From Neocallimastix lanati (nom. inval.) (lineage: Eukaryota; Neocallimastigomycota; Neocallimastigomycetes; Neocallimastigales; Neocallimastigaceae): a stretch of DNA of 64,000 nucleotides. The notes below the pieces were generated by a model. The model was given only the letters and a program-made list of their open reading frames with translations. It ran no database searches and was not told where the DNA came from. The stretch lies in NCBI GenBank assembly GCA_016946835.1, contig JACVTC010000123.1, forward strand, positions 342,501-406,500, read 5' to 3'. The translations under genes were made by a program, and so were the position numbers. This document shows, one piece after another, positions 41,691 to 51,520 of the stretch. Position 1 is the stretch's first letter. Each line of letters opens with the position of its first letter.

Positions 41691-43700
41691 CAACGAATCT
41701 CACCTCCAGATTATAAGATCTTTGTTTTAAAATTAAATTCTTATTCTGGGTTAGAGTTTGAATTGATTATCTAAAAGAAATTATGGTCTTCTCCTTTAAA
41801 GGCATTGGTCCTACTAGCCTATCATACTGTATTTTTAGCGTTGACGCTTTTGGTTAGTTTGTGTCTATACCGTCGGAATAGTAATCCTTGTCGAATACTA
41901 GTCCATGGCATAATTTCAGTAAAGATAGCCGCAGATCTCAACAAGAATGGTGCTTTAGAATAATCACTAGAAATGATTTGGTTATTAAACAAAACCTCCC
42001 ATTCCTTTTTATAATTTATATCAATAATATCTGCATCTTTTCCATCAAGAAGGAAGTTATATAATAGGTACAACGTCATATATATATTTACACACTTATT
42101 ATTCAGAAAATTATTAATATTAACACGATTTTCACCAATTGACCTATTTACTACATTATTAGCAATGATACTATTATTTTCACTATCACTAATATTAATA
42201 TATGTATCTTCATCTGGTATAAAGTATTCCACAGAAAACAATGCTATATTCGGGATACTTGAAATAGAGCTTTAGTTAGTCTCTAGTTTTTTAAAATTCA
42301 TTTTTCTTATATATCTTAGCCATGATTGATTTTCCTGCCATATCTCTATCCCAGTAAAAGTTTACAACTATTTTTTTCGATTGAAATTTATCCAATTTGT
42401 CGCTAAAATTTTCCTTTTTTTATCCCATACATGACATCTCCAACGTGATATATCTCTAAGTAAATCAGAGATAATGCATTTCGAGTTTTTCCATTTCTTA
42501 AAACATCTTACCTGAGCAATCGCACATTTCGCCGAAAGAGGAGGAATGAGAAGTTCTTTAGAAACACAATAAATGGATGTAAAGCTATTTCCTTTAGGAG
42601 ATCCTTCCATCCTATGCAATCCTGTATTAACTAGTGTTTATGTACTTTTCATTCTTTCTTTATTGTTTTTTTGATCCAAGAAGAGGAGCATAATACAAAA
42701 ATTGCTCAATTACTATAGCTGAAAATAATATTCGTTCATAAGGGATAGGAATATGAGGAATTTTAAGAAATCATTTTATGGAATAAAGTGCTTTTCTAAC
42801 TTTATTATTTATTCTACGTATGATCGAAGCCATGTGAAAACTTCAGAGAATGCATATCGGACTTGTAATGAGTGTTTCTTTATGGGAATATAAACATTAC
42901 CAACAGAACACTTAGAGTGATTCTGTAGACTATAAGTTGCTAAAGAAACAAGATGAGTATAGGAATTATCTTCAAGTACTGCTTGATATGAATCATAATA
43001 TCCAAGATATAAACTTCTTCAGCTTGACATATATAGATCCATTCTTTTCTGGAAATATTTATAGTTGGGAAGTGTTACTTTACATGAATTTCTAGCATCA
43101 TTGGTACCATTACCTGTTTCTTGAAAACATAGGAATAATAGTTTAAAATTGTGTTGAAGTACTCAATACTATCTCTTTTTACCAAATTTCATCCATTGGT
43201 ATTCCAACTAAGACAAAAAGAAAACTTTCCTGTGTTAGAATATGAAATTAGATTTTGAGAATTAAGATTAGGAATATTGTGAGTATTAAGTTCATGATAG
43301 CTATTTATGACATTTACTAAATTAGTTGAACTGAGATTTGTTGAGTTTGTATTATTGGATGAGTTATTAGATATTAGATTTTGTTTTAAATGCTAAAAAG
43401 AAACCTTATGATTCCATTTGGAACATCTATGATATGAAATTTTAACTCCTGATATTGTTTTTTCAAATACTTCTTCAAATTTTTTGTGGTTGAAATTTGG
43501 GGTATATACTTTTATCTTGAAGAAACTATCATTGAATTTAGTAATTCTTTTTACTGACAAAATATTATCCTTGAATTTTTGAATCTAGAATAAATAAATT
43601 CCTTCATTTTAGCATTGGTCCATGAGTGTATTCCACGAATAAAAATCAATTTTGTGTTGTCAATAGATGTTCCATAACAACAAGAACCCCTGTGAAATAT
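41691..43700 (-). mobile_element. LINE copy with endonuclease joined to the RT C-terminus (internal deletion)
   Basis: Reading right to left on the minus strand: an ORF1-like segment with FIRGIHSWTNAKMKEFIY and a Ser/Asn-rich linker (43700-43270); an AP-type endonuclease with SWNTNGW (about 43200) and FLCFQETGNGTNDARNSC (about 43080-43135), then GNVYIPIKKH near 42890; a thumb-like segment IPIPYERILFSAIVIEQFLYY (about 42690-42760); a frame at 42368-42619 with ELLIPPLSAKCAIAQVRCFKKW; and a C-terminal frame at 41822-42241. The reverse-transcriptase fingers and palm, including the catalytic aspartates, are absent because only a couple of hundred bases separate endonuclease and thumb. Stops and frameshifts show that it is dead. 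Known architecture for this family: ORF1, endonuclease, reverse transcriptase, zinc knuckle. Confidence 0.8.
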
Positions 43701-44037
43701 CTTTTCAATAATTAGTTATTAATTACAAACAATAAAAATGAAACTAATATAAACTAAAATAATAAAAGCTAAGAAATATATATATAAATAATAATAATAT
43801 AAAAAAAAAATAAAAATAAAAATAATTAAAAAAATATAAAATAATTAATATAATATGAAGATTTTTCTTTGTTCTTTGTTCAGTAACTTATAGATTGTTA
43901 AGTAAAATAAACCACTTGTATATTCTGTTATAATGAATAATCTTTTCTTTTTATCTTTTGAATAATTTTTTTTAATTAATAAAGCTCTTTAAAACGTAAA
44001 AATTTTTTGTTGAATAATCATACATTAGCTAAAATGT
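43701..44037. other. AT-rich spacer between LINE fragments
   Basis: About 340 bases with no coding signal, AT-rich with AAAAT-type runs near 43800-43850. Probably unique spacer DNA or heavily decayed element sequence. Confidence 0.5.
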
Positions 44038-44097
44038 AGATGTAAATAAAATGTTAGTAGTGAAAGACTATAAAAAGATTCCCATCCGTTAAATAAT
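44038..44097. repeat. Dispersed repeat, left part (C) with target-site duplication
   Basis: Matches the left side of copy A (39178-39236). Its last 36 bases, 44062-44097, are repeated exactly at 44910-44945. These two 36-mers flank the LINE fragment and are best read as its target-site duplication. Confidence 0.85.
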
Positions 44098-44909
44098 TTT
44101 TTTCCTTTTTTTTTAGACTAGGAAGAGAATACACTTCATGTGTTTTATTAAATAGATTAAAATATTTTTATGTATTACAGTTTTTTTAAAAAAATACATT
44201 TTATAATATAAAGATAAAAAAAATGTATATAAAAGATTAAGTAAAAAAAACATATTTTAATTTTAATTAATCATAAAAAAATTTTTATGTAATAAATAAT
44301 AAAAATAAGTTCAAAGGTAAAAAAAAATATATATAATGCAATAAAGAATAAAAATAAGTTCAAAAGAAAAAAAAAAATTTCAGTGTGATATATACTAGTA
44401 ATATGATCACCATTAAGATCTAAAATAATAAAACAAAAAAGTAACATCTTTTAAATAGATAGTGTGGTATTCACTAAACTTTCTCTCCTGAACCACAAGA
44501 AAAATCGTCAAATATTGAATTACTTATTATAGGCTCTGTGTTTGGAACTGCGCTGTCAGTAAAAGTGTATTGATGAGAATTAACAGGACTACTAACTGCA
44601 CTATTCCTTTGATATCGGTACGACGTCGTCACTCTTGGTAATGAAAGTGTTTTCCGTAAACCTCTTAAAAAGTAACTCAAGAGAGCTACTGATGATTGAT
44701 ATCGTATTAGCAAGATATTCCGCAAGCCCCACAATATACGGAACGGTAGACTCCTATGAACTTTTTAGGTGTTGTTCACTTGAATGTCCCCGTTCCCCAG
44801 TATCGAATTATAGCTCATCTAAAGCTGAAATTCCACCAAGAAGGAGTATATAAAAAACTGGTTTATGAAATTTTCATATTCTAAAATATTAGAATAAGAA
44901 GGAAGTAAG
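44098..44909 (-). mobile_element. 5'-truncated LINE insertion with 36-bp target-site duplication
   Basis: An 812-bp minus-oriented LINE 3' end. At its left edge a T-rich run (44098-44115; a poly(A) tail on the minus strand) follows the 3' end motif AGTGTATTCTCTTCCTAGTC. Coding remnants read AEYLANTISIISSSLELLFKR before a stop, then in another frame NSHQYTFTDSAVPN and ISNSIFDDFSCGSGE. They parallel AEFLTSAIPIISSSFKLLFDR in the copy at 45881-46165. The flanking 36-bp direct repeats, and the uninterrupted paralogue at 39178-39580, identify it as an insertion by target-primed reverse transcription. Confidence 0.85.
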
Positions 44910-45291
44910 GAAAGACTATAAAAAGATTCCCATCCGTTAAATAATGTCTTAAGCAAAGCTTTGGAGTGAATCAATCTCCTACATTTCCATTTTACAATTG
45001 CTACATGAGAGTTTAAATAAAACTAAAAAAAAAATATATATATACAAAATAATGTTAAAGTAAAAAATACAATAGATTCATTACAATGATAATATGTAGA
45101 AAGTATGTGATATTATTAATTATTCAACTCCAATGTTATTACATATCCAGTTTAAAACAATATAAAACATCAGGTTTACTTTCTTCAGTTTTTCAGTATT
45201 CCAATTTACACTCTTCATACAAGAAGCTACTTTAGAAATGATAACTATCGATTATCATAAGAATCACAGAAAGCTGTAATTAGTACACCTT
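44910..45291. repeat. Dispersed repeat, right part (B)
   Basis: Continues the dispersed repeat after the LINE insertion and aligns with 39200-39580 of copy A, through CTCCTACAT, ATTCATTACAATGATAATATG and AATTAGTACACCT. Divergence between copies is moderate, with small indels. Confidence 0.85.
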
Positions 45292-45780
45292 AAAACGCTT
45301 GACGAAGTAGAATTAGAATACATAGGGTGAGATAGCTTATTTAATTTTAACCAAGCACTCCTAGCATTTTTGTTACGAAAATCATTACAGAGAGACTCTA
45401 TCGACTGATGAAATTGTTTTGATTTAATAGAAAATTTAATTGACCTGACTTTATCACATATCACATATATTTTTATATTCAACAAGCAAATTCAAAAAAT
45501 CATCAAGGTTTTCAAAATTAGGGCCTAAAGAAAATTTTTTAATTTTATAAAATGCAATATGCTTTTCATGAGAAAGTTTCTTGATATAATAAGGGCAGTG
45601 AAAAGCTGAACCTTTTAGATCACAAGAAACTCGAGCATGAACTTTAACACCAACTTTATTAGCCGTTTCTATAAATTTGTTCATCATTTCTTTTGAACTT
45701 AATAGTTCATTATTATCAAATTCATTAAGAAGAATTGAGAAGTAGTTATATGAGAATATTTCATTTTTCTTTTTTTTACA

Positions 45781-45783
<3 letters not shown>
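45264..45783 (-). pseudogene. LINE ORF2 linker relic (between endonuclease and RT)
   Basis: Two overlapping frames (45454-45783 and 45264-45485) joined by a frameshift give SAFHCPYYIKKLSHEKHIAF...NICDM and then KVRSIKFSIKSKQF...NARSAWLKLNKL. This pattern, with charged helices and a terminal AW-x-LK/LN-L motif, is typical of the segment joining the endonuclease and reverse transcriptase of LINE ORF2. It abuts the poly(T) start of the next LINE copy, so it was probably the target of that insertion. Confidence 0.55.
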
Positions 45784-45822
<39 letters not shown>

Positions 45823-46800
45823 TAGGGAAGAGAATGCACTTCCATAAATAAAAAAATAATAAAACCTAGAAGTAACATCTTTAAAATAGAAGTGTGGCGT
45901 CCACTAAACTCTCGCCGGATTCATTATTTATTGTACTACTAAGGCGAGATTTACCCTTTGTAGAAATAGATGATGATCCTGTATTATCGTTATGCCTTAT
46001 CAGTATGACGTCGACGCTCATGGTTAAATTTAGTATTTTAGAATACCTATCAAATAATAGCTTAAACGAACTACTTATGATAGGTATTGCGCTAGTTAAG
46101 AATTCCGCCAAGCCCACAATTTTTTGGAACAGGTGACTCAGATGAATATTTGAAAAGTAGTTCATTTAATTGTCTCTGTTCCCTACTATCGAAATGTAGC
46201 TCATTTAAACTAAAGTTCCACTAAGAAGGAACAAGTATATATAATGATTAATATAATCATCAAAATCAGAAATAAAACCATAGGAAGAAAGATGATTAAA
46301 CACTCTAATCTTCCTAGCGAACAAAACATAGAGATCATCGATGAAATTTAAAGAATTCCATTTAAAAGATGCAAGAGCATTGCATTTAAAAATCCAATGT
46401 TCAAAAGATTGATTATCCTCGTCACAACAGGGGCAAATCTTGGGACAATCTTCTGAAATTCTACCCATTCTAATAGCAATAGTAGTATTGTATTTATAAC
46501 TACAGCTTAAACATATATAATCCATGAAAACCTTAAGTTGAATTGGGGATATTTTAAGCTAAGCATAATTATAGCTTTATTATTTGAGAACTTGTTACTA
46601 TCGTAGTTTTGACCTTTAATACCTTGGAATTTGGAAACTGATTTCCAGTAACGTTCTAAAATATCGTCATATTATATGTTTCGATTTTTTTTGTACAAAG
46701 TTCTAGATTCTTTAGTCCAAGGAATAATAAGGCATTATGGGAATAGATTTAATAAGATCCTTTCTAATGTTGGGACCATTTTAGAGTTTATTATAACACT
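45784..46800 (-). mobile_element. 5'-truncated LINE copy with poly(A) tail and zinc-knuckle remnant
   Basis: At the left, a ~35-nt poly(T) (poly(A) on the minus strand, 45785-45819) follows the 3' end motif AGTGCATTCTCTTCCCTATC. The frame at 46205-46525 contains CPKICPCCDEDNQSFEHWIF and KC, the C-terminal CCHC-type zinc motif of non-LTR retrotransposons. The frame at 45881-46165 gives the C-terminus (AEFLTSAIPIISSS...SMSVDVILIRH-like). Further right, LERYWKSVSKFQGIKGQNY and LSLKYPQFNL continue the coding remnant in broken frames. The 5' end is not sharp; about 46800 is where coding-like sequence stops. Confidence 0.8.
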
Positions 46801-46846
46801 ATTATTTCCAAATTTTTAATTTTCCAAAACAATTTTATTATATAAA

Positions 46847-46880
<34 letters not shown>

Positions 46881-47355
46881 CTTTTTAAATATAAATAAAT
46901 AATATAAATAATAATATTAATTCATATTAAAAAAACTACCCTATTAATAAAGCAAATCATTTATTTCATCTATTTCTTTTCTTTTATTACACTTTTTTTC
47001 TAAATAATTTATTTATTTATTTATTTATTTTATTTTTATTTTATTTAAAATTTTTTACACAATTTTTATAATCTTATTAGCTTTTATTTAAAATACATAT
47101 TCCATCTTTAAAAATTCTTGATTTTAATTAAATTCTTTTTTTGCTTTAAGTAAAAGAATAAATAATTAAAATTTTATTTCATTCATTATTATTATTTTTT
47201 ATATTTTCTTTTCTTATAATTTTTTTTATTAAAAATAATAAGAAATAAAAATTTTAAATGACATTTTATTAGAAATATGTGTATATAAATTTTTCTATTT
47301 TATTTTTTTTTTAAATAATTTTTCATTAGAAATTTATTTATTCTTATTTTATGAT
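46801..47355. other. AT-rich region, 3' of the GH5 gene
   Basis: Contains poly(A) at 46850-46878 and a TTTA array near 47008-47030. The 3' untranslated region of the cellulase gene should occupy the right part. No gene. Confidence 0.65.
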
Positions 47356-50300
47356 TTAACATTTATCAGCAACAATACCACACCATTCTCCATTTAATTC
47401 TCCCCATTTACCATTCTCATCCTTAGTAAGAGCCTTACAATGTGGACAACATGGGTATCCAAATGGAAGTGACCAACAAGTTTCAGTGTATTTGAGAACA
47501 CCACACCAGTTACCATTTTCAACACCCCATTTACCACTTTCATCACTGACTACAACCTTAGTATTGTTTGGTGAACAACATTCATAACCATACTTTTCGG
47601 ACCAACATTCCTCTGTTTCTTTTTCAATAGCATGAACAACATTAACTTCTAAACCTCTACCCTTTTGTAAAGCAGCAACAATAGTTGGATAAACAATCTT
47701 TAAGTTCTTACGATCAAGAAGACCAAAACGTTCACCAGTACCTTCGAAGACACCATTATCCCACCAGATTTGTGGAACTCCCATAGCAGTAACCTTTTCC
47801 ATGTAGAATTCAGCCCAAGTAGCACGATCTTCTTCATTGTCACGGTTCATAGCACCATATTCACCAAGAATCATTGGAATACCTTGATCAACAAATCTCT
47901 TCTTCATTAAATTAATGTTCCATTCAAGATCTCTCTTACCAGCTGCATCAAACTTATCAACAGCTCCTTCACCGTTATTTAAGGCAAAGTTGTATGGAGC
48001 ATAGGCATGAACAGAAGCAATAACCTTATCATCATCTTCTGGGAAGATAAAGTTGTTGAATGAGTTTTCATTACAAGCAGCAGCATATGGTGGAATCATA
48101 AGATGACGCTTTGGATTATTACCACCAGCACTACGAACAGTCTTTAAGAAAACAGCATTCATAGCATTAACAGCATCCCAACCTTCTTGATCACCACCAG
48201 TCCATTCAACTGGAGTATCATTCTTTCTTGGTTCGTTTAATCCTTCGAAGATTAAGTGTTCATCATAATCCTTAAATTCTTCAGCAATTTGAGACCAGAT
48301 CTTTTCTAAAATTTCCTTGGCTGTATCAAGAGTTTCAGAGAAGGCATGATTCCAGGTTTCATGATGAAGATTTAAGATAACAAATGCTCCGTTCTTGTAT
48401 GGATAATCAACAACTTCATGAACTCTCTTTAACCATTTTTCATCAATCTTATAATCTGGAGCTTCACCGAAGTGACCAGACCAAGTAGTTGGAATACGGA
48501 AGACATTAAATTGGTTGTCGATTAAAACCTTGAACATATCTTCAGTAGTCTTTGGATTACCCCAGCAAGTTTCTGAAGCAGTTTGATCCTTTTCATAATT
48601 TAAGTATTCAATACATTGAGCATCCATAGTATTACCTAAATTCCAACCGAAATTCATTTCCTTAATCAATTCCTTTGATGAAATATCACGGATATTACCA
48701 GTTGGTTCTTCTGGCTTAGTTGATTCTTCTGGACTAGTAGTTTCAGTTGGTTCAGTTGGTTTGGTAGTTTTAGTTGGTTCGTCTGGTTTTTTTTCAACAG
48801 CATGAACAACATTAACTTCTAAACCTCTACCCTTTTGTAAAGCAGCAACAATAGTTGGATAAACAATCTTTAAGTTCTTACGATCAAGAAGACCAAAACG
48901 TTCACCAGTACCTTGGAAGATACCATTATCCCACCAGATTTGTGGAACTCCCATAGCAGTAACCTTTTCCATGTAGAATTCAGCCCAAGTAGCACGATCT
49001 TCTTCATTGTCACGGTTCATAGCACCATATTCACCAAGAATCATTGGAATACCTTGATCAACAAATCTTTTCTTCATTAAATTAATGTTCCATTCAAGAT
49101 CTCTCTTACCAGCTGCATCAAACTTATCAACAGCTCCTTCACCGTTGTTTAAGGCAAAGTTGTATGGAGCATAGGCATGAACAGAAGCAATAACCTTATC
49201 ATCATCTTCTGGGAAGATAAAGTTGTTAAATGAGTTTTCATTACAAGCAGCAGCATATGGTGGAATCATAAGATGACGCTTTGGATTATTACCACCAGCA
49301 CTACGAACAGTCTTTAAGAAAACAGCATTCATAGCATTAACAGCATCCCAACCTTCTTGATCACCACCAGTCCATTCAACTGGAGTATCATTCTTTCTTG
49401 GTTCGTTTAATCCTTCGAAGATTAAGTGTTCATCATAATCCTTAAATTCTTCAGCAATTTGAGACCAGATCTTTTCTAAAATTTCCTTGGCTGTATCAAG
49501 AGTTTCAGAGAAGGCATGATTCCAGGTTTCATGATGAAGATTTAAGATAACAAATGCTCCGTTCTTGTATGGATAATCAACAACTTCATGAACTCTCTTT
49601 AACCATTTTTCATCAATCTTATAATCTGGAGCTTCACCGAAGTGACCAGACCAAGTAGTTGGAATACGGAAAACATTAAATTGGTTGTCGATTAAAACCT
49701 TGAACATATCTTCAGTAGTCTTTGGATTACCCCAGCAAGTTTCTGAAGCAGTTTGATCCTTTTCATAATTTAAGTATTCAATACATTGAGCATCCATAGT
49801 ATTACCTAAATTCCAACCGAAATTCATTTCCTTAATCAATTCCTTTGATGAAATATCACGGATATTACCAGTTGGTTCTTCTGGCTTAGTTGATTCTTCT
49901 GGACTAGTAGTTTCAGTTGGTTCAGTTGGTTTGGTAGTTTTAGTTGGTTCGTCTGGTTTTTTTTCAATAGCATGAACAACATTAACTTCTAAACCTCTAC
50001 CCTTTTGTAAAGCAGCAACAATAGTTGGATAAACAATCTTTAAGTTCTTACGATCAAGAAGACCAAAACGTTCACCAGTACCTTGGAAGATACCATTATC
50101 CCACCAGATTTGTGGAACTCCCATAGCAGTAACCTTTTCCATGTAGAATTCAGCCCAAGTAGCACGATCTTCTTCATTGTCACGGTTCATAGCACCATAT
50201 TCACCAAGAATCATTGGAATACCTTGATCAACAAATCTCTTCTTCATTAAATTAATGTTCCATTCAAGATCTCTCTTACCAGCTGCATCAAACTTATCAA

Positions 50301-51480
50301 CAGCTCCTTCACCGTTATTTAAGGCAAAGTTGTATGGAGCATAGGCATGAACAGAAGCAATAACCTTATCATCATCTTCTGGGAAGATAAAGTTGTTGAA
50401 TGAGTTTTCATTACAAGCAGCAGCATATGGTGGAATCATAAGATGACGCTTTGGATTATTACCACCAGCACTACGAACAGTCTTTAAGAAAACAGCATTC
50501 ATAGCATTAACAGCATCCCAACCTTCTTGATCACCACCAGTCCATTCAACTGGAGTATCATTCTTTCTTGGTTCGTTTAATCCTTCAAAGATTAAGTGTT
50601 CATCATAATCCTTAAATTCTTCAGCAATTTGAGACCAGATCTTTTCTAAAATTTCCTTGGCTGTATCAAGAGTTTCAGAGAAGGCATGATTCCAGGTTTC
50701 ATGATGAAGATTTAAGATAACAAATGCTCCGTTCTTGTATGGATAATCAACAACTTCATGAACTCTCTTTAACCATTTTTCATCAATCTTATAATCTGGA
50801 GCTTCACCGAAGTGACCAGACCAAGTAGTTGGAATACGGAAGACATTAAATTGGTTGTCGATTAAAACCTTGAACATATCTTCAGTAGTCTTTGGATTAC
50901 CCCAGCAAGTTTCTGAAGCAGTTTGATCCTTTTCATAATTTAAGTATTCAATACATTGAGCATCCATAGTATTACCTAAATTCCAACCGAAATTCATTTC
51001 CTTAATTAATTCCTTTGATGAAATATCACGGATTGGAGATGGGGTAGAATCTTCGACAACTGTAGTAGTTGGAACTGGTTCAGTCGTTTCAGATGGTTCA
51101 TCAATTGGTACAGTTGTTGGTTCTTCAACTGGTACAGTTGTTTGTTCTTCAACAGGCTCAGTAATTGGTTTATCTTCAATAATACCACACCATTCATAAT
51201 TTTCAATTCCCCATTTTCCATCTTTGTCAGTGTATTGAACTTCAATATCTTCTGAAGTACAACACTCAAATCCTAATGCCTTAGCCCAACATTCTGGCTT
51301 TTTTAAAATACCACACCAACTACCATCTTCTATAGACCATTCACCATCATTATCTGTATATTCTACCTTGGCATCACTTGAAGAACAGCATTTAAAACCT
51401 AATTCTTCTGCCCAACAATTTTTTGCTACAGCATTTGCAATACAAACACTGGCTATAGTTATAGCATTTAAAAACTTCAT
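47356..51480 (-). CDS. Cellulosomal endoglucanase: dockerin x2, GH5 x3, dockerin x2
   Basis: A 1,374-aa secreted protein with signal peptide MKFLNAITIASVCIANAVA. Two ~40-aa fungal dockerins follow (from C22: CWAEELGFKCC...GSWCGI and CWAKALGFECC...YEWCGI), then a Thr/Pro/Glu linker. Three GH5 catalytic domains start at residues 151, 541 and 931, joined by TKPTEPTETT linkers. Two C-terminal dockerins (CWSEKYGYECC..., CWSLPFGYPCC...) complete it. Each GH5 has GWNLGNTMDA, LNLHHE, acid/base glutamate in FEGLNEPR (E303, E693, E1083) and nucleophile in ILGEYGA (E427, E817, E1207), so all three should be active. GH5 enzymes hydrolyse internal beta-1,4 bonds of cellulose or related glucans. Dockerins tether the enzyme to the anaerobic-fungal cellulosome. 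Repeated-GH5 cellulases are known in Piromyces. No introns, and GC is well above the flanks. Confidence 0.95.
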   Translation of the reverse strand: MKFLNAITIASVCIANAVAKNCWAEELGFKCCSSSDAKVEYTDNDGEWSIEDGSWCGILKKPECWAKALGFECCTSEDIEVQYTDKDGKWGIENYEWCGIIEDKPITEPVEEQTTVPVEEPTTVPIDEPSETTEPVPTTTVVEDSTPSPIRDISSKELIKEMNFGWNLGNTMDAQCIEYLNYEKDQTASETCWGNPKTTEDMFKVLIDNQFNVFRIPTTWSGHFGEAPDYKIDEKWLKRVHEVVDYPYKNGAFVILNLHHETWNHAFSETLDTAKEILEKIWSQIAEEFKDYDEHLIFEGLNEPRKNDTPVEWTGGDQEGWDAVNAMNAVFLKTVRSAGGNNPKRHLMIPPYAAACNENSFNNFIFPEDDDKVIASVHAYAPYNFALNNGEGAVDKFDAAGKRDLEWNINLMKKRFVDQGIPMILGEYGAMNRDNEEDRATWAEFYMEKVTAMGVPQIWWDNGIFQGTGERFGLLDRKNLKIVYPTIVAALQKGRGLEVNVVHAIEKKPDEPTKTTKPTEPTETTSPEESTKPEEPTGNIRDISSKELIKEMNFGWNLGNTMDAQCIEYLNYEKDQTASETCWGNPKTTEDMFKVLIDNQFNVFRIPTTWSGHFGEAPDYKIDEKWLKRVHEVVDYPYKNGAFVILNLHHETWNHAFSETLDTAKEILEKIWSQIAEEFKDYDEHLIFEGLNEPRKNDTPVEWTGGDQEGWDAVNAMNAVFLKTVRSAGGNNPKRHLMIPPYAAACNENSFNNFIFPEDDDKVIASVHAYAPYNFALNNGEGAVDKFDAAGKRDLEWNINLMKKRFVDQGIPMILGEYGAMNRDNEEDRATWAEFYMEKVTAMGVPQIWWDNGIFQGTGERFGLLDRKNLKIVYPTIVAALQKGRGLEVNVVHAVEKKPDEPTKTTKPTEPTETTSPEESTKPEEPTGNIRDISSKELIKEMNFGWNLGNTMDAQCIEYLNYEKDQTASETCWGNPKTTEDMFKVLIDNQFNVFRIPTTWSGHFGEAPDYKIDEKWLKRVHEVVDYPYKNGAFVILNLHHETWNHAFSETLDTAKEILEKIWSQIAEEFKDYDEHLIFEGLNEPRKNDTPVEWTGGDQEGWDAVNAMNAVFLKTVRSAGGNNPKRHLMIPPYAAACNENSFNNFIFPEDDDKVIASVHAYAPYNFALNNGEGAVDKFDAAGKRDLEWNINLMKKRFVDQGIPMILGEYGAMNRDNEEDRATWAEFYMEKVTAMGVPQIWWDNGVFEGTGERFGLLDRKNLKIVYPTIVAALQKGRGLEVNVVHAIEKETEECWSEKYGYECCSPNNTKVVVSDESGKWGVENGNWCGVLKYTETCWSLPFGYPCCPHCKALTKDENGKWGELNGEWCGIVADKC
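47590..51030 (-). repeat. Three tandem near-identical 1,170-bp GH5-plus-linker units
   Basis: Units start at 51030, 49860 and 48690 on the minus strand, exactly 1,170 bp (390 codons) apart. By eye the copies differ at only a handful of positions, mostly synonymous (for example AACAAC/AATAAC near 49147, CTC/CTT near 49068). The third copy has VFEGTG where the first two have IFQGTG. The last unit lacks the linker at its 3' end. Confidence 0.95.
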
Positions 51481-51507
51481 TTTTTTTTAATTATTTTGTA
51501 TTAAATC

Positions 51508-51520
51508 TATCTTTATTTAT
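51508..51520 (-). promoter_or_regulatory. Possible TATA element of the GH5 gene
   Basis: On the minus strand ATTTATAAATAAAG lies about 30-40 bases before the ATG. It is TATA-like, but the surroundings are so AT-rich that this is a weak call. Confidence 0.25.

Noticed and set aside
44635-44853. Plus-strand 72-aa frame
   Set aside because: Lies antisense to the LINE C-terminal coding remnant, which aligns with other LINE copies on the minus strand.
47590-51030. 1,170-bp repeats as an assembly artefact
   Set aside because: The copies differ at scattered positions and are joined by in-frame linkers. Repeated GH5 modules are known in anaerobic fungal cellulases. Exact copy number would still need long reads.
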